This document shows positions 1 through 12,385 of a stretch of DNA of 64,000 nucleotides, piece after piece (position 1 is the stretch's first letter; each line of letters begins with the position of its first letter). The stretch is from Mytilus edulis (taxonomy: Eukaryota > Mollusca > Bivalvia > Mytilida > Mytilidae), in assembly GCF_963676685.1 (NCBI RefSeq), contig NC_092351.1, positions 39,856,733-39,920,732 on the forward strand, read 5' to 3'. A program made the translations under genes and the position numbers. The notes below the pieces were generated by a model. That model saw only the letters and a list, made by a program, of their open reading frames with translations. It searched no databases and was not told the origin of the DNA.

Positions 1-107
1 AGTCTAAGCTTTACCTAACTCGTATATTTTCATAATCATTTTGCTATTTAGAAATTTTAAACATAAACAGACTGACTATGATGATGATATGCTAATCAGG
101 ATAATTA

Positions 108-440
108 ATGTTCTATTGTACAGCACCAGGAAGTAAATCTATAGAAAAAAATGATTTTAAGTTAGTTGCAGCCATCGATTTTGGAACAACATTTTCAGGG
201 TATGCTTTTTCATCAAAAGATGACTACAAGAGCAATCCCCTTCTTGTATATGCTATGGTGTGGCCAAATGAAGTTTACCAGTCATCGAAAACATCGACCA
301 CTATTTTGTTAGATGCAGACAAAAAGTTTCACTCTTTTGGATTCGAAGCTGAGACGGATTATGCTAATTTAGCACAGGATGACAAACACCGTGACTGGTA
401 TTACTTTCGTAGATTTAAAATGGTCCTCTTCGAGAATATG
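108..440 (+). CDS. HSPA12A-like: HSPA12-like copy A, exon 1 (start uncertain)
   Basis: Carries the phosphate-1 motif and ends ...FKMVLFENM at donor GTAAGA (441). The open frame continues to 650 but is intronic after 440: copy B has the same donor after the matching residues QNM. Confidence 0.85.
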
Positions 441-3400
441 GTAAGAGCAATCGAGTCTTTATTCCACAAACATTTATTAGGAAATAACTTTTTATCTGAT
501 TATGAATGTATTTTTTCTAAAAAAAAACAACAAATAAAACTCTTAGAAAGTGACTTAGCTATAAATTATGCAATTTCATACATCGAACGAATGAACATGA
601 TTGAATTTGCACCTTTCCTTATTGTTGAAAAATCTGAAATAAGAGTATAATTATAATAAACCAACAGATTTGTTATTTACTTACAAAAAGTATAAATCAT
701 GTTTTAAGCATTTACTTTTCTACATAAATATTTCTAAAAATTAAAAAAGTGAAGCCGACCTAATCAAATTTTGAATACAACACTTTCTTAAAAGTTCCTA
801 TGTAAAATAAAAAAAATTAAGGATGTACTTAGGTGAGGTTTTGGAATTTGTGTTAGATGTTCGGAATCCTTGTTTTTTACCATATGATACAAGATAAAAT
901 ATTTTGCCCCATAGCACCCATTTATCTTTTTATATAAGACTTAATAGCTCATGAAAGGTCATTTGCCAAAATTTAAGCAAATTCTTGATTTATTTTCTTT
1001 TGATTTGAGACCCAAATAATATCAATGCAAATATAAGGTAAAAGTCCGAGTCAGCCTTTTCCCGCCACATTTCAAAAATCAAATATCTCGAAAAGGAGCT
1101 CCATGACCTATCAATATTTTTTAGCTTATTTTGTTTCTTAACTAATGCTCCTCCGATTAAAAATATCAATTTTAAATTCTTGATTGTTTTTTAATTCCAC
1201 CTAAGGACATCCTTAAAGCGAAAAGGTAGGAAGTCTTTTTCGAGTAGTTTAAATAAGATATTATGATAATTAAAGTATACAGTATACTTTATTCTTCTTG
1301 AAGTTTTAAATAATACTCGGTACAAGCTGCGTTTGGACTGCAAAAAGGGATTCGCGACGTAGACGTAGACGTTTGATTCGCTTTCCTATAGACGCAAAAG
1401 TGCGGCTATGTATCAGTTGATGCATCAGTAATTTTCCGTTTGATTTTACTATTCTTGAATTTTATTTTATAACTTATTTTACTTAGAGTTCACGAGGCAT
1501 AGTCATTTTATTACTTGCGAAATGAAGTGGAACTATAATGAAGTAAATGACTGAATATTCTCTCAATGGAAGATCGTTGCAAACTATGCGTTTGTCAAAC
1601 GATTTCGATTATCTGCAGAATGACTTTGTATTTTAAATTTAATGACATGTCATTAATGTTTACTGAGTTTTAGAATTTTCCTTTGAGTTCGGAATTTTTT
1701 ATTTTTTTTAACTTTTGACTTATTTAAAATAAAATAAAGAAAACAGTGGTTTGCCGATGTTCGAATATCACAAATCGATTAAGAAGATAAATCAAGGTTA
1801 CAAACACACACTCCAAAAGAGCGAGAACGAATCGATACGGGTCTTCTGTTGTTCACACATCATCGTCATTGGAATCCACAATTCTCAATTACGACAGAAA
1901 TCTAATCGGTTAAATTGCAGGTTATACAAATATTCTGGTATATACAGATCTAAAACTTCGAAAATTATGACAGGTGTTACTAGTATTTGGACTGGACAAC
2001 ACCGTACTTTATATCATTTTTGATATATTTTCTACAAATACTAGCAAATTGTTACTCTATTATAGAATATAGATATGGATATGATGTTAAAAGATGAAAC
2101 TGGCAAAGAAATGCTAGCATTAGACGTGTTTTCTGCTGCTATTAGTTATCTAAAAACCAATTTGTTAGACATGTGTAAAAGGCAACACTATTTATACAAT
2201 GGAGATCAAATACGATGGATTCTTACTGTTCCAGCATTATGGAATGATCGAGCTAAACTGTTTATGAGACAGGCAGCTAACCAGGTTAGATTCTGTTTTT
2301 CCGAAAAATTTCGGTAATGACTAAATAAACTGTCCATTCCTAGCTTAAGATATTTCAGTTTTACACGAGAAACTCTACAATAAAAATTACGCCTAAAGGG
2401 ATGACTTTTTGTTCCCTATTGTATATTTTACATTTTTGAAAGGCGATGTTCCTTTGTCAATTTCTTATGGTGTTTATGTACCACAACTTTTTCTCTATGC
2501 TCGTGTTAGTTGAGAAATTTTATATTTCAATTACTGTAGTCTTTGTATAACTAATAATCATGTCAGGGATTTTGTTACCCAAAATTCTTAAAATCTTTGC
2601 TGAATTTTTCCATAGTTAAAAATATTTGGTCCGAAAATTTATAAACGATATATTACAATAAAATTAAACAGATTAGGATGTGTGTCTTCAAACCAGTAAA
2701 GCCGGCGACATTCTGTCTATGCCTGTTTTAAGTAATGAGCCTATTATTGAGTTGTGGTTATCAGTTGCTATATTCCCCATTTGTTTTCTTTCATAACGTT
2801 GTTAATAAATCAGGCCATTAGTTTCTCATTAGAAATGTTTGACATTCGTCCTATGCGGTATGGGTTTTGCTTATGATTGAAGGCCTACTGTGACCTTTAG
2901 AGTTAGTTTCTGTGTCATTTTGTTTCTTGTGGAGGGTTGTATTATAAGTAACTAACCCACATCTTCTGATTGTTATACAAACAATAAACTACGCATGAAC
3001 ATTTTATTTTCGACTTCGAAAGGTCATGGTCATTTTCATAAATAGATCATGATAATTTACTTAAAACATATGATTCATAAGATGTAAACTGACTGAAAGT
3101 AATTATCAGAAGTCATCTCTAGTCTTAGTTTGAGTGAAGATGTTTGGTTTTAACAGGGTAACCTCTATGGTCAACCTTTAAAGAAGTATATACCTTATAA
3201 ATAAAGCCATCGATTTACATTTTACAGGCAGGAATATCACAAGGTCAACTAGTAGTTGCACTGGAACCTGAGGCGGCATCTCTTTACTGTATTGAATGGA
3301 TGAAAAGAGAAACCTCATTTGACTTAGAAAAGGGAGAAAAGGTACTTGTTCTTGATGCTGGAGGTAAGTTAACTTGTATAAATAATAAATTGTTAACACA

Positions 3401-5919
3401 TAGTAAATAGTTATCAAAGGTAACAGGATTATAATTTAGTACGCCAGACGCGCGTTTCGTCTACACAAGACTCATCAGTGACGCTCATATCAAAATATTT
3501 ATAAAGCCAAACAATTACAAAGTTGAAGAGCATTGAGGATCCAAAATTCCAAAAAGTTGTGCCAAATACGGCTAAGGAAATCTATGCCTGGAATAAGTAA
3601 AGTCTCGCCTATTTATTTTTTTATAAATGTAAATGTTGAATTTGAAATAGCATTTTTGTTACATGTAAGTTATGCAAATATTCAAAGGCAATGACCATAT
3701 GATTGAAGGTACAGGACTAAACAATCTCAAAAGGCATGAGATGTGCCATTATAATACAACTACATACCAAGTTCCATTTACTTTTCATGAATCGTTCCCT
3801 TTTAACAAACCTGAACACAAACGTTAACGTGTAAAAAATGTCAAAGTTTCTAAGTCAATGAACAGCAACGATTGGGTGGGGTTATTTAATCTCATAGGAA
3901 ATTAAATTTACAAATGCCCAAAACGTTGCATACCAAATATCATTGACTTACCATTAATAGTTACCAACTGACATAACCACAAACTAATACATGTAAAGAA
4001 AGCAAAAGTGTCAATAGACCATTAGTGAAGGGAAATAGCTAAATATTCTGCGTTTAAATGAGATGTGCCAATGTTTATACAACTTCTAACCAATTATCAT
4101 TGACCAACCACTAGCGATTCCCCTTAAAATGACATAATCACATGAAAACTAAGTAATGTTTTTGGTGTCATAACATATGACCATAAGATATATGCCAATC
4201 CTTAAACAACTGTATACAAAATAGCATTGACCTGCCACTAGTGGTTCATTTATACACCAAAGCTTATCACAAATTAATACATTGTAAACACCGCAGTCGG
4301 CGTACTTTGACCAGAATACTTTTATCTCGTTTTTTGACTAGTAAGTTGAAAACAAACTGACAACGCAATGGCAAAAGTAAGTACAAATAGACACGCAACA
4401 GTATACAAAACACACTATGGAACACTTGAGACTGAGCAACACAAACCCAATCAAAACAAAAAACAGTGCAAAAAAAAAATCATCAAAAAAAAAAGAAGAA
4501 AATCTGACCTAGCATCGACTTGAGCGGAATTTTTTGCAAAAATATTTTGGATAGACTTAATAAGATGAGTACGTTTGATTGATGTTATTCTTACTTTGAA
4601 AATCTGACTTACAATTTTCTTGAAGGGTTAGGATCGGGCCTGAAAACAAGGTAAAGTTAAATGATAAGTCATTGTCTACAAAAACAGGATACCTTCATCT
4701 TACCTTCTATGAGTTTTAATATAATCGTGAAAAAGACATAAGACAATTAATAATATTGTTTTTAAATGTATCAATTCAAAGAATCTATTTCAACCAAGTT
4801 TGACACTTTTCAGGAGGTACTGTTGATATTGCTATTCATCAAATCAAAGAAAATGGTCGGATACAAGAACTTCACAGAGCTAACGGAGGTGACTGGGGTG
4901 GTACTAAGGTAGACCAAGAATTTAAACAACTCCTCATTGATATTGTTGGAAATCAAGTTTATGAAGAACTCAAGTCAAAACATCATAATGATTACATGGA
5001 TTTGTTTAGAGTTTTTGAAGTAGCTAAACGCAAGGATTTTTCTGTTGCAGCCACTGGAAAAGTTCCAATTCGTCTTCCAAGTATAGTTAATGAGCTTTGT
5101 AAGCAAATAAATAAGAAAGATATAAATGAAATAGTTTCTACAAACAATACATTTATAAACCACATACAACTTAGTCGGGATAAACTGTTAATTGACATTT
5201 CTATATTTAAAAAACTGTTTGAAAAGACCATAAATGAAATAAAAAGACACTTACAAGAATTATACCAGAAGAAGGATATCAATGATATCAGAACAATATT
5301 CATGGTCGGAGGTTTCTCATATTGTCATCTGTTATACGACTGTATTCAAAAGGAGTTTCCATCTGTGCGCGTTAAAGTTCCAATGGAGCCAGCTATAGCA
5401 GTAATCAAGGGTTCGGTTATATACGGACACAAACCAGAAATATTTTCATCAAGAATAAGTGTGTACACCTACGGTATAGAGACTACCGAACCATTTGACA
5501 GAAAAGAACATCCTGCGAGCAAGAAAATGACAGAAGCCATCGACGGAAAATATCATTGTGATAAGATCTTTTGTATTCATGTAAAAGAAGGTGAAACTAT
5601 CACTCTAGGAAGCTCTGTACGTAAAACATATAAAACGATTGACCCAAATCAAATGGGCATGGATTTTAAAGTATATGCCACAAAGAAAAAAAGTCCAAAG
5701 TTTACAGATGAGCCTGGATGCTTCTACGTTGGAAAGCTGAAAGTAGATCTTTCTGGAATTGCACCAGGAAAGAATAAAACAAGAGAGATTGAAGTTGAAC
5801 TAATTTATGGCGGTACCGAATTAGACGCAGTTGCAAGAGACACAAAAGCTGGGAGGGAATTTAGAGGACATTTTGTTCTTGGATCAAGAACACGAAAGGT
5901 TTCTCATAAAAAGGAATGA
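108..5919 (+). CDS. HSPA12A-like: HSPA12-like HSP70-family protein, copy A (4 exons; 5' end may be incomplete)
   Basis: Exons 108-440, 2066-2284, 3228-3363 and 4814-5919 join in frame (intron phases 0, 0, 1; all GT-AG) to 597 residues, close to the size of vertebrate HSPA12 proteins. Seen: phosphate-1 motif AIDFGTTFSGYAF (about residues 22-34), connecting motif ALEPEAASLYC (about 195-205), phosphate-2 motif LDAGGGTVD (about 226-234) and adenosine motif FMVGGFS (392-398). HSPA12 members are divergent HSP70 relatives with the actin/HSP70 ATPase fold and no classical substrate-binding domain; they are cytosolic and the family is expanded in bivalves. ATG 108 is the first Met after an in-frame stop at 102-104. 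A possible splice acceptor (TACAG, ending 123) leaves open that exon 1 starts there and that the true N-terminus lies upstream, as the long first exon of copy B suggests. The client protein is unknown. Confidence 0.9.
817..1216. mobile_element. Small inverted-repeat transposon (MITE) with TTAA ends
   Basis: Lies in intron 1 of HSPA12 copy A. The left end reads TTAAGGATGTACTTAGGTG; the right end is its imperfect inverse, CACCTAAGGACATCCTTAA. TTAA at both borders fits a TTAA target duplication, as in piggyBac or Kolobok-type elements. About 400 bp, no ORF. A diverged inverted partial copy of the interior lies at 16310-16550. Confidence 0.7.
1217..2065. other. Rest of intron 1, no feature recognised
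   Basis: AT-rich intron sequence. A 90-codon open frame at 1751-2023 has no recognisable domain and no splice fit to the HSPA12 gene. Confidence 0.5.
2066..2284 (+). CDS. HSPA12A-like: HSPA12-like copy A, exon 2
   Basis: 219 bp, phase 0 at both ends, acceptor TATAG and donor GTTAGA. Encodes GKEMLALDVFSAAISYLK and ends in FMRQAANQ. Copy B exon 2 has exactly the same length. Confidence 0.9.
2690..2945 (+). repeat. Dispersed repeat family D, fragment
   Basis: Intron 2 of HSPA12 copy A. Similar to 9445-10075 and 54440-54620; the shared stretch includes TATGCGGTATGGGTTTTGCT and the following GATTGAAGGCC-like segment. Non-coding. Confidence 0.65.
3228..3363 (+). CDS. HSPA12A-like: HSPA12-like copy A, exon 3
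   Basis: 136 bp, acceptor TTTACAG, donor GTAAGT, exit phase 1. Encodes AGISQGQLVVALEPEAASLY and on to LDAGG. Same length and phase as copy B exon 3. Confidence 0.92.
3425..3605 (+). repeat. Dispersed repeat family A copy
   Basis: Intron 3 of HSPA12 copy A. Contains TAGTACGCCAGACGCGCGTT followed by TCGTCTACACAAGACTCATC and a segment on AAATTCCAAAAAGTTGTGCC. The same family recurs at 6585-6720, 14090-14215, 15610-16305 and, more diverged, 28903-29310. Abundant in mussel genomes to my knowledge. Confidence 0.75.
3660..4320 (+). repeat. Internally repeated dispersed family J
   Basis: Four diverged units of about 120-170 bp, each containing a variant of ATAGCATTGACCTGCCACTA followed by GTGGTTC. 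The same unit with a GC-rich end (GCCGCCGCCGACGGG) is at 29330-29510. Lies in intron 3 of HSPA12 copy A. Confidence 0.6.
4338..4455 (+). repeat. Dispersed repeat family F fragment
   Basis: Begins GAAAACAAACTGACAACGCA and runs to GAGCAACACAAACCC. Matches parts of 16905-17150 and 31310-31475, and is inverted relative to the longer copy at 51905-52440 that carries a reverse-transcriptase-like relic. Confidence 0.6.
4814..5919 (+). CDS. HSPA12A-like: HSPA12-like copy A, exon 4 (terminal)
   Basis: 1106 bp from acceptor TTTTCAG to the stop. It opens GGTVDIAIHQIKENGR and holds the adenosine motif FMVGGFS and the family-typical ELIYGGTELDAVARD near the C-terminus. The first Met in this frame (4996) is internal; the exon is open and conserved back to 4814. 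Confidence 0.93.
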
Positions 5920-6076
5920 AAAAACTGTAGGTGTATTTCATTATTTAGCTGACGGTCAAATAGCTTAAAAAGCTTTTAATCTTGCCAACATACTTCAATT
6001 ATATTTATATTTAAATCAAATACTATTATCAAGAAGTTAATACCATTTAATACAATGACAATATTTGGCTATTGGT

Positions 6077-6082
6077 AATAAA
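6077..6082 (+). terminator. Candidate poly(A) signal of HSPA12 copy A
   Basis: AATAAA about 160 bp after the stop codon at 5919, the first canonical hexamer downstream on this strand. Confidence 0.5.
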
Positions 6083-7108
6083 CTTAGGTATTTATAGTAC
6101 TTTTTCTCTAATGCAGTAAAATGCAGAGACGCAATGTGCAAACTGTAATCAGTTTGTAATTGGTAATTCAAGAATTGAAATATTTAAACAATGCAAAGTA
6201 CAAATATCTCAGTTTCAGAAACTTACTGCGTTTGATATCTCACATCTGTGTCATTTTATACTCATGCTGAGTAAGCCATTAGTAATATAAGTGGCAGTAG
6301 AACACAAAACAACACCTTTATATTTCACTTTCTAAATAATATAATAATTTTCTGTGTTATTGGCATAACTGTTAACATTCCAAGTTCGCTGATAAACATT
6401 TTTTTTCAGATATCAAAACTATCATTAGATTCGGCCTTTATCTTTTTTTTTAGTTCCCTTTGTTTCTGCTCTTTCTAATGGGTTTCTGTTTTTTTCTCTC
6501 TGTGCAGTTTATTTGCTGTATTGGTATGTTCTCCACATCACTGTTATCTATAACACGTTGTTTATTTGACACGTATACAAATCTCATCAAGGATTGTGTA
6601 CGACGGACGCGTGTTTTGTCTGCATAAGAACCAAAAGTGACGCTCAAATTAAAACAGTTCAAAGTTTAAATAAAATACAAAGAAAAAGAGTAATAAAACC
6701 TGAAAATTCCAAAAAAACTCCAGTAAAACAGGACTTAGTCAATCCATTCTTGGGGTAGAAAAACATGTTTATTAACAGTAAATTTACAGGAAACAACTAA
6801 CGTATCAATTATTTTACATGTCAACACAACATCATGACTATTGGATTGGTGATGCCCTTGGTGACGAAACGTTATCAAAAACTATCTTGATCAGCCCAAT
6901 GTCTGACATAGAAGTTGCTGTGCTCAAATTTCCTGTATTGTCTTAATCGACAAATAAATACACAAAAGAATTTGACCATCATTGCAGAAACGTTATGTAA
7001 ACTATTATGAGCTAATGCATGTCTATGATGTGAGATGAAAAATTGTCTTACAATTTTTGAAGCCATTTCTTTCAAGATAAATTAATTACAACTAAGTATT
7101 TGATTTTA
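6083..7108. other. Intergenic, no gene; holds a family A fragment
   Basis: AT-rich. 6585-6720 is a worn family A repeat (GGACGCGTGTTTTGTCTGCA followed by a segment on AGTGACGCTCAAAT). Short open frames on both strands show no domain. Confidence 0.5.
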
Positions 7109-7812
7109 AGCCGCCATGGCTGAACATAGAATATATGGGTAAAATGTAGATTTTGGCTTATAACTCGAAACCAAAGCATTTAGAACAAATCTGACATTGG
7201 TAAAATTGTTTATCATGTCAAAATCTATCTGCCCTGAAATTTTCAGATGAATAGGAAGACTGGTTGTTGGGTTGGCGCCTCGAATTGGTGATTTTAAGGA
7301 AATTTAGCCGTTTTTGGTTATTACCTTGAATATTATTATAGACAGAGATAAACTTAAAACAGCAATAATATTCAGCAAAGTAAGATCTACAAATAATATA
7401 AAAAGGAAAATGTGGTATGATTGCCAATGAGACAACTGTCCACAAGAGACCAAAATGACACAGACATTAACAACAATAGGTCACAGTACGGCCTTCAACA
7501 ATGAGCAAACAAGTCAACATGAGCAAAATGGTCAATTGACCATTTAAGGATTTATTGCCCTTTATAGTCAATTTCAAATTTTTTCATAAATTTTGTAAAT
7601 TTTGGTTAATTTTTACAAAATGTTTTTCTCTCTAACTACTGGGCAAAGTGCATTATAGATCGATATATTGTTAACAGCAAGAGTGTTCAGTAAAGTAATA
7701 TCTACAAACACATCACCATCACCAAAACACAATTTTGTTATGAATCCATCTGTGTCTTTTGTTTAATATGCACATAGACCAAGGTGAGTTACACAGGCTC
7801 TTTAGAGCCTAT
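7109..7812 (+). repeat. Truncated copy of hairpin-capped repeat family B, with a nested insertion
   Basis: Starts inside the family B core (GCCGCCATGGCT) and runs to the capping palindrome AGGCTCTTTAGAGCCT at 7795-7810. About 7395-7515 is a different dispersed repeat (family M: TGATTGCCAATGAGACAACT) inserted in the core; other family M pieces are at 26925-27030 and, inverted, 43145-43205. Confidence 0.7.
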
Positions 7813-7984
7813 AGTTTCATTAATGTATGGTATTGTTTTTCAACAAATAATATTGTATTGAAAAAAAGCTTAAAATGTACTAGATGATTTAAGATATCAA
7901 GAATATCACACATGAGATTTTTTTAAATATAAAAATTAAAATCACAAAAATTCTGAGCACCAATGAAAATTCAAAACGGAAAGG

Positions 7985-8445
7985 CTTTTTGACATTTAAT
8001 ATTCCATTATATCTCTTCAACTTTGCAACTTCGACACTGTGAGTAAATTAAATACCGGGAAATTTTACCGTACCTTTTTGTCTAGTGTAATACCATAAAA
8101 ACTTTTAAATCTATAAACTTAGTTCAAGTGGACAAATACAAAAGTTATATAGGTTAAACAATATAGGTTGAAACTTATACCATTCAACATGTACACAAAA
8201 CAGTTATTAAAACAAACATGTAAGTGTATCCTAACAAACCATAATTATACACAAATCACAACCCTAAGCTAAAAATATCTCATAAAGTCCATAATTATAA
8301 ATTTAGTGTATATTGAAATTTGAACTGTTACAAATATTATTTATAGAGATAATTTAAATAATATTGTGCTTTTATATTTACAAAATATGTAATTCTCTCA
8401 ATGAACTATTGTGTATTAAGCTCAATGTAATAAAATATTGTTCGC
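7985..8445 (+). repeat. Dispersed repeat family E
   Basis: 7985-8240 matches 22047-22285 (shared core on CATGTACACAAAACAGTT). 8236-8440 matches 35085-35365 (shared ATACACAAATCACAACCCTA and on to TATATTTACAAAATATGTAA). No coding capacity. Confidence 0.65.
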
Positions 8446-8547
8446 TATGCCCGTGTCTGTTGTGACCTTTTTGATTTTAACGAACGTAATCTATGTGTTA
8501 TACTTGTAAATTATTACGCCAGGGATTTCGTTACCAGAAATTACTTA

Positions 8548-9105
8548 AATAAAATTGAGAATGGAAATGGGGAATGTGTCAAAGAGACAACAACCCGACC
8601 ATAGAAAAAACAACAGCAGAAGGTCACTAACAGGTCTTCAATGTAGCGAGACATTCCCGCACCCGGAGGCGTCCTTTAGCTGGCCCCTAAACAAATATAT
8701 ACTAGTTCAGTGATAATGAACGCCATACTTATTTCCGAATTGTACACAAGAAACTAAAATTAAATAAATACAAGACTATCAAAGGCCAGAGGCTCCTGAC
8801 TTGGGACAGGCGCAAAAATGTGGCGGGGTTAAACATGTTTATGAGATCTCAACCCTCACCCTATACCTCTAGCCAATGTAGAAAAGTAAATGCATAACAA
8901 AACGCACATTTAAAATTCAATTCAAGAGAAGTCCGAGTCTGATGTCAGAAGATGTAACCAAAGAAAATAAACAAAATGACAATAATACATAAATAACAAC
9001 AGACTACTAGCAGTTAACTGACATGCCAGCTCCAGACTTCAATTAAACTGATTGAAAGATTATGATTTCATCATATGAATATCAGGCACAATCCTTCCCG
9101 TTAGT
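8548..9105 (+). repeat. Dispersed repeat family C, near full copy
   Basis: About 555 bp from ATTGAGAATGGAAATGGGGA to CAATCCTTCCCGTTAG. A near full-length inverse copy is at 49777-50336; truncated copies are at 29673-29978, 39330-39461 and 39930-40005. Non-coding; common in Mytilus to my knowledge. Confidence 0.8.
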
Positions 9106-9444
9106 AAAGCCTTTACTAAATTTTTCCATAGATATAAAGATTTGGTTTTAAAGTTTGGTTGTACCTTAGAAAACTTATGTCAAACGGGATAGCACATTTT
9201 CCATTTTACGTAAATCATGTTAACAGTACCCGGAAATTTAAAACCATCCTTGTAAACTTGTCGATCCCTTAAATAAACTTATTCTAAAAGGTTACACATT
9301 CAACACTGTAATAAGATCATTGAATATTGTTTTTATTGGTATAAAGAACAATTTTGTTATCAGTAAATTAATAGCAAACTAAATATTACTATTATGTTAT
9401 ATACATATACACATTCATGGATCTACAATCTGTCGATACCTGTA

Positions 9445-10075
9445 TCTAGGCATTGCACAAGGTCATGTTTTTCTCCGACTGTTTGTTACGCCTTTACTAA
9501 ATCCATTGGATGTTGGATGTGTACGGATTGATAATGAAGTCTTGGATGCATGATTTTTTTAGTTGTTAGTGGCTTTGAACTAGCTGTCAGTTAACTGCAA
9601 GTACTCTCAGATCTGTACCCAGTGTCGTTTGGTTGTTGGGTCGACAAGTAACCGGTCACGTCCACTTGTATTTTTGTCCAGCTGATGAGTTCATCCTTTT
9701 TCAACTGATTTTTATTATACTTTCTTATGTTGTACTGTTATAACCCTATCCCAGCTTTCGTGAGGGTTAGTATCCCGCTCACAAGTTTAATAACCCGCCA
9801 TATTCTGTATGTATGTGCCTGTCTCAAGTCAGGAGCCTGTCATTCAGTGATTGTCGTTTGTTTATGTTTTACATATTTGTTTTTTGGTAATTTGTTGTAC
9901 ATAAATAAGGTCTTTAATTTGCTCGTTTAAATTGCTTTACTTTGTCATCTCGGAGCCTTTTATAGATGACTATGCGGTATGGGTTTTGCTCATTGTTGAA
10001 GACGGTATAGTGACATATAGTTTCTTTGATTTTTGGTCTCTGATGGAGAGTTGTCACATGGAAATGTGCAATATT
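9445..10075 (+). repeat. Dispersed repeat family D, longest copy
   Basis: Matches 2690-2945 and 54440-54620. The open frames at 9727-9930 and 9932-10246 fall in this repeat and beyond its edge and are not supported as genes. Confidence 0.65.
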
Positions 10076-10688
10076 GTTTTCAATAAAAACAATTTTTACT
10101 ATAACGTCAGATTCGATATTCGGAAGAAAGACAACTCTTTTCTTCGAGAAACGAATGAGAAAAACAAAAGAAAATTACTCATAACTTTTCTTGTAAGGTC
10201 GGTGACATATGCTGTTTTTGTTTTCACATGTCACGTTTCTTCCTGAAATTTTAATAAAGAAATCACTAGTAGATATTTATAAATGCTGGAAACATTTTTC
10301 ATTCTTATATTTTATTTTTGGCGGGAATAAAATTAAATCATGTTCTAAGATCAAAATATTAAGAGTCATAAACTCTTGAATCTGTATTTAATAGGCACAA
10401 ATATTCTGTTTAACATGAAACAATAATTACTCTGTATGCTTGTAGGTTTAATATAATGGGAAAAACAAGTCAATATCATGTAAATATTCGGGAAAACTGA
10501 ATTTGCTATAGTAACAAAACTAAGTAGGTGACCCCGCATTCTTTCCATCATGCTTTGTTACTAAAATTATCGTATTGCACAATATTTTGTGGTATAATCT
10601 GTTTCAGTAATATTTTTTAAGCAATCTGAAAAGTCAATCCCTAGATTCGAATGATCTTTATGTCATCATCAGACATGGTCGCCTTTTT
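10076..10688. other. Intergenic, nothing recognised
   Basis: AT-rich sequence with no convincing reading frame or repeat match inside the window. Confidence 0.45.
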
Positions 10689-11978
10689 AGCTCACCTGAC
10701 CCGAAGGGCCAAGTGATATTTTCTCGTCACTTGGTGTCCGTCGTCCGTCGTCGTCCGTCGTTAGCTTTTACAAAAATCTTCTTCTCTGAAACTACTGGGC
10801 CAAATTAAACCAAACTTGGCCACAATCATCATTTGGGTATAAAGTTCAAAAATGTGTGGCGTGACCCGGCCAACCAAACAAGATGGCCGCCATGGCTAAA
10901 AATAGAACATAGGGGTAAAATGTAGATTTTGACTTATAACTCTGAAATCAAAGCCATTAGAGCAAATCTGACATGGGTTAGAATTGTTTATCAGGTAAAG
11001 ATATATCTGCCTTGAAATTTTCAGAAGAATCGGACAATCGGTTGTTGGATTGATGTCCCTGAATTGGCAATTTTAAGGAAATTATACCGTTTGTTTGGCT
11101 ATTATCTTCAATATTATTTTAGATAGAGGTAAACTGTAAACGGCAATAATGTTCAGCAAATTAAGATCTACGAATAAGTTTAAATGACTTAAATGGTCAG
11201 TTGACCCCTTAAGGTGTAATGACCCTTCATAGTCATTTTTTACCAATTTTTCGTAATTTTTTCTTATCTTTTACAAATATCTTCTCCTCTAAAACTACTG
11301 GTCCAAATTTAACCATACTTGGCCATTATCATCATTAAGGTATCTAGTTTAAATAAAAAATGTGTGCGGTGACCCTGCCAACCAACAAAGATTGCCGCCA
11401 TAGCTAAAAATAGAACATAGGGGCGAAATGTAGATTTCGGCTTATAACTCTGAAACCAAAGCATTAAGAGTAATTCAGACTGGCGTTAAATTGTTTTGCA
11501 AGTCAAGATCTATCTGCCCTGAAATTTTCAGATGAATCCAACAACTGCAGGTTTTGGTTACTATCTTGAATATTATTATAAATAGAGATAAACTGTAAAC
11601 AGCAAAAATTTTTAGCAAAGGAAGATCCACAAATAAGTCAACAAGATCAAAAAGGTCAGTTGACCTCTTTAGGAGTTATTGCCCTTTTTTAATAATTTTG
11701 TAAAGTTTGTAAATTTTTGTAAATTTTTGTAAATTTTGTAAATTTTTGTAAATTTTGTAAATTTTTGTTAATTTTAACAAAATATTTTTCTCTGTAACTA
11801 ACGGGCCAAGTTCATTATAAATTGAGATAATTTTAAGAAGCAAGAATGATCAGTAAAGTAAGATCTACAAACACATCACCATCACCAAAACACAATTTTG
11901 TCATGAATCCGTCTGTGTCCTTTGTTTAATATGCAAATAGACCAAGTTGAGCGACACAGGCTCTTAAGAGCCTTTAGT
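10689..11978 (+). mobile_element. Hairpin-capped element with tandem cores (family B)
   Basis: Starts with the palindromic cap AGCTCACCTGACCCGAAGGG followed by CCAAGTGA, then (GTCCGTC)-like repeats, then two or more diverged core units of about 500 bp, and ends with the perfect palindrome AGGCTCTTAAGAGCCT (11958-11973). The inverse copy at 41076-42660 has about three cores. No ORF. The last core carries a short run of AAATTTTTGT repeats at 11700-11765. Bivalve 'pearl/CvE/MgE'-type elements with internal tandem repeats are the nearest known comparison. Confidence 0.75.
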
Positions 11979-12304
11979 TACTTGTCATGATAATAGGATA
12001 TTCAGAAGAAAGGTAGGAAAAATTGACATTACCAAATTTTGACCAAGAAAGCAGTGAGAGAAAACGAACTACACGTTGATTAATTGAAAATAATCAACAT
12101 GCCAGGATAAAGATCAATCGTGTAAGAATTAGAAAAATGTATTTATCGCAAAGTTGAAGTTATGATATAATACATAACAATTAACTAATAATACCTTCAT
12201 GGAATACAGTTTTTTGTTTTTGGTATATAGTCTAAACTACACTATGAATGTGTTTGTTAGCTTACTACTCAATAAAACACTGTAACACTATAAAAATTGT
12301 AAAC

Positions 12305-12310
12305 TTTATT
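12305..12310 (-). terminator. Poly(A) signal of the C1q-domain gene
   Basis: AATAAA on the minus strand, about 75 bp past the stop codon at 12386. Confidence 0.6.
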
Positions 12311-12385
12311 TAATAGCATTCGCTGCTTAATTTTAATGGGCCCATTGTATGTTTTAGGCTGATATAATGAATTATCATCTTATAT

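Noticed and set aside
441-650. Open frame continuing past HSPA12 copy A exon 1
   Set aside because: Low-complexity and not conserved; copy B has a matching donor at the same residue.
1751-2023. 90-codon frame in HSPA12 copy A intron 1
   Set aside because: No similarity to the HSPA12 family, no fitting splice phase, and copy B joins exon 1 to exon 2 directly.
9932-10246. 104-codon open frame on the plus strand
   Set aside because: Lies mostly in dispersed repeat family D; composition is low-complexity and no domain or splice context supports it.
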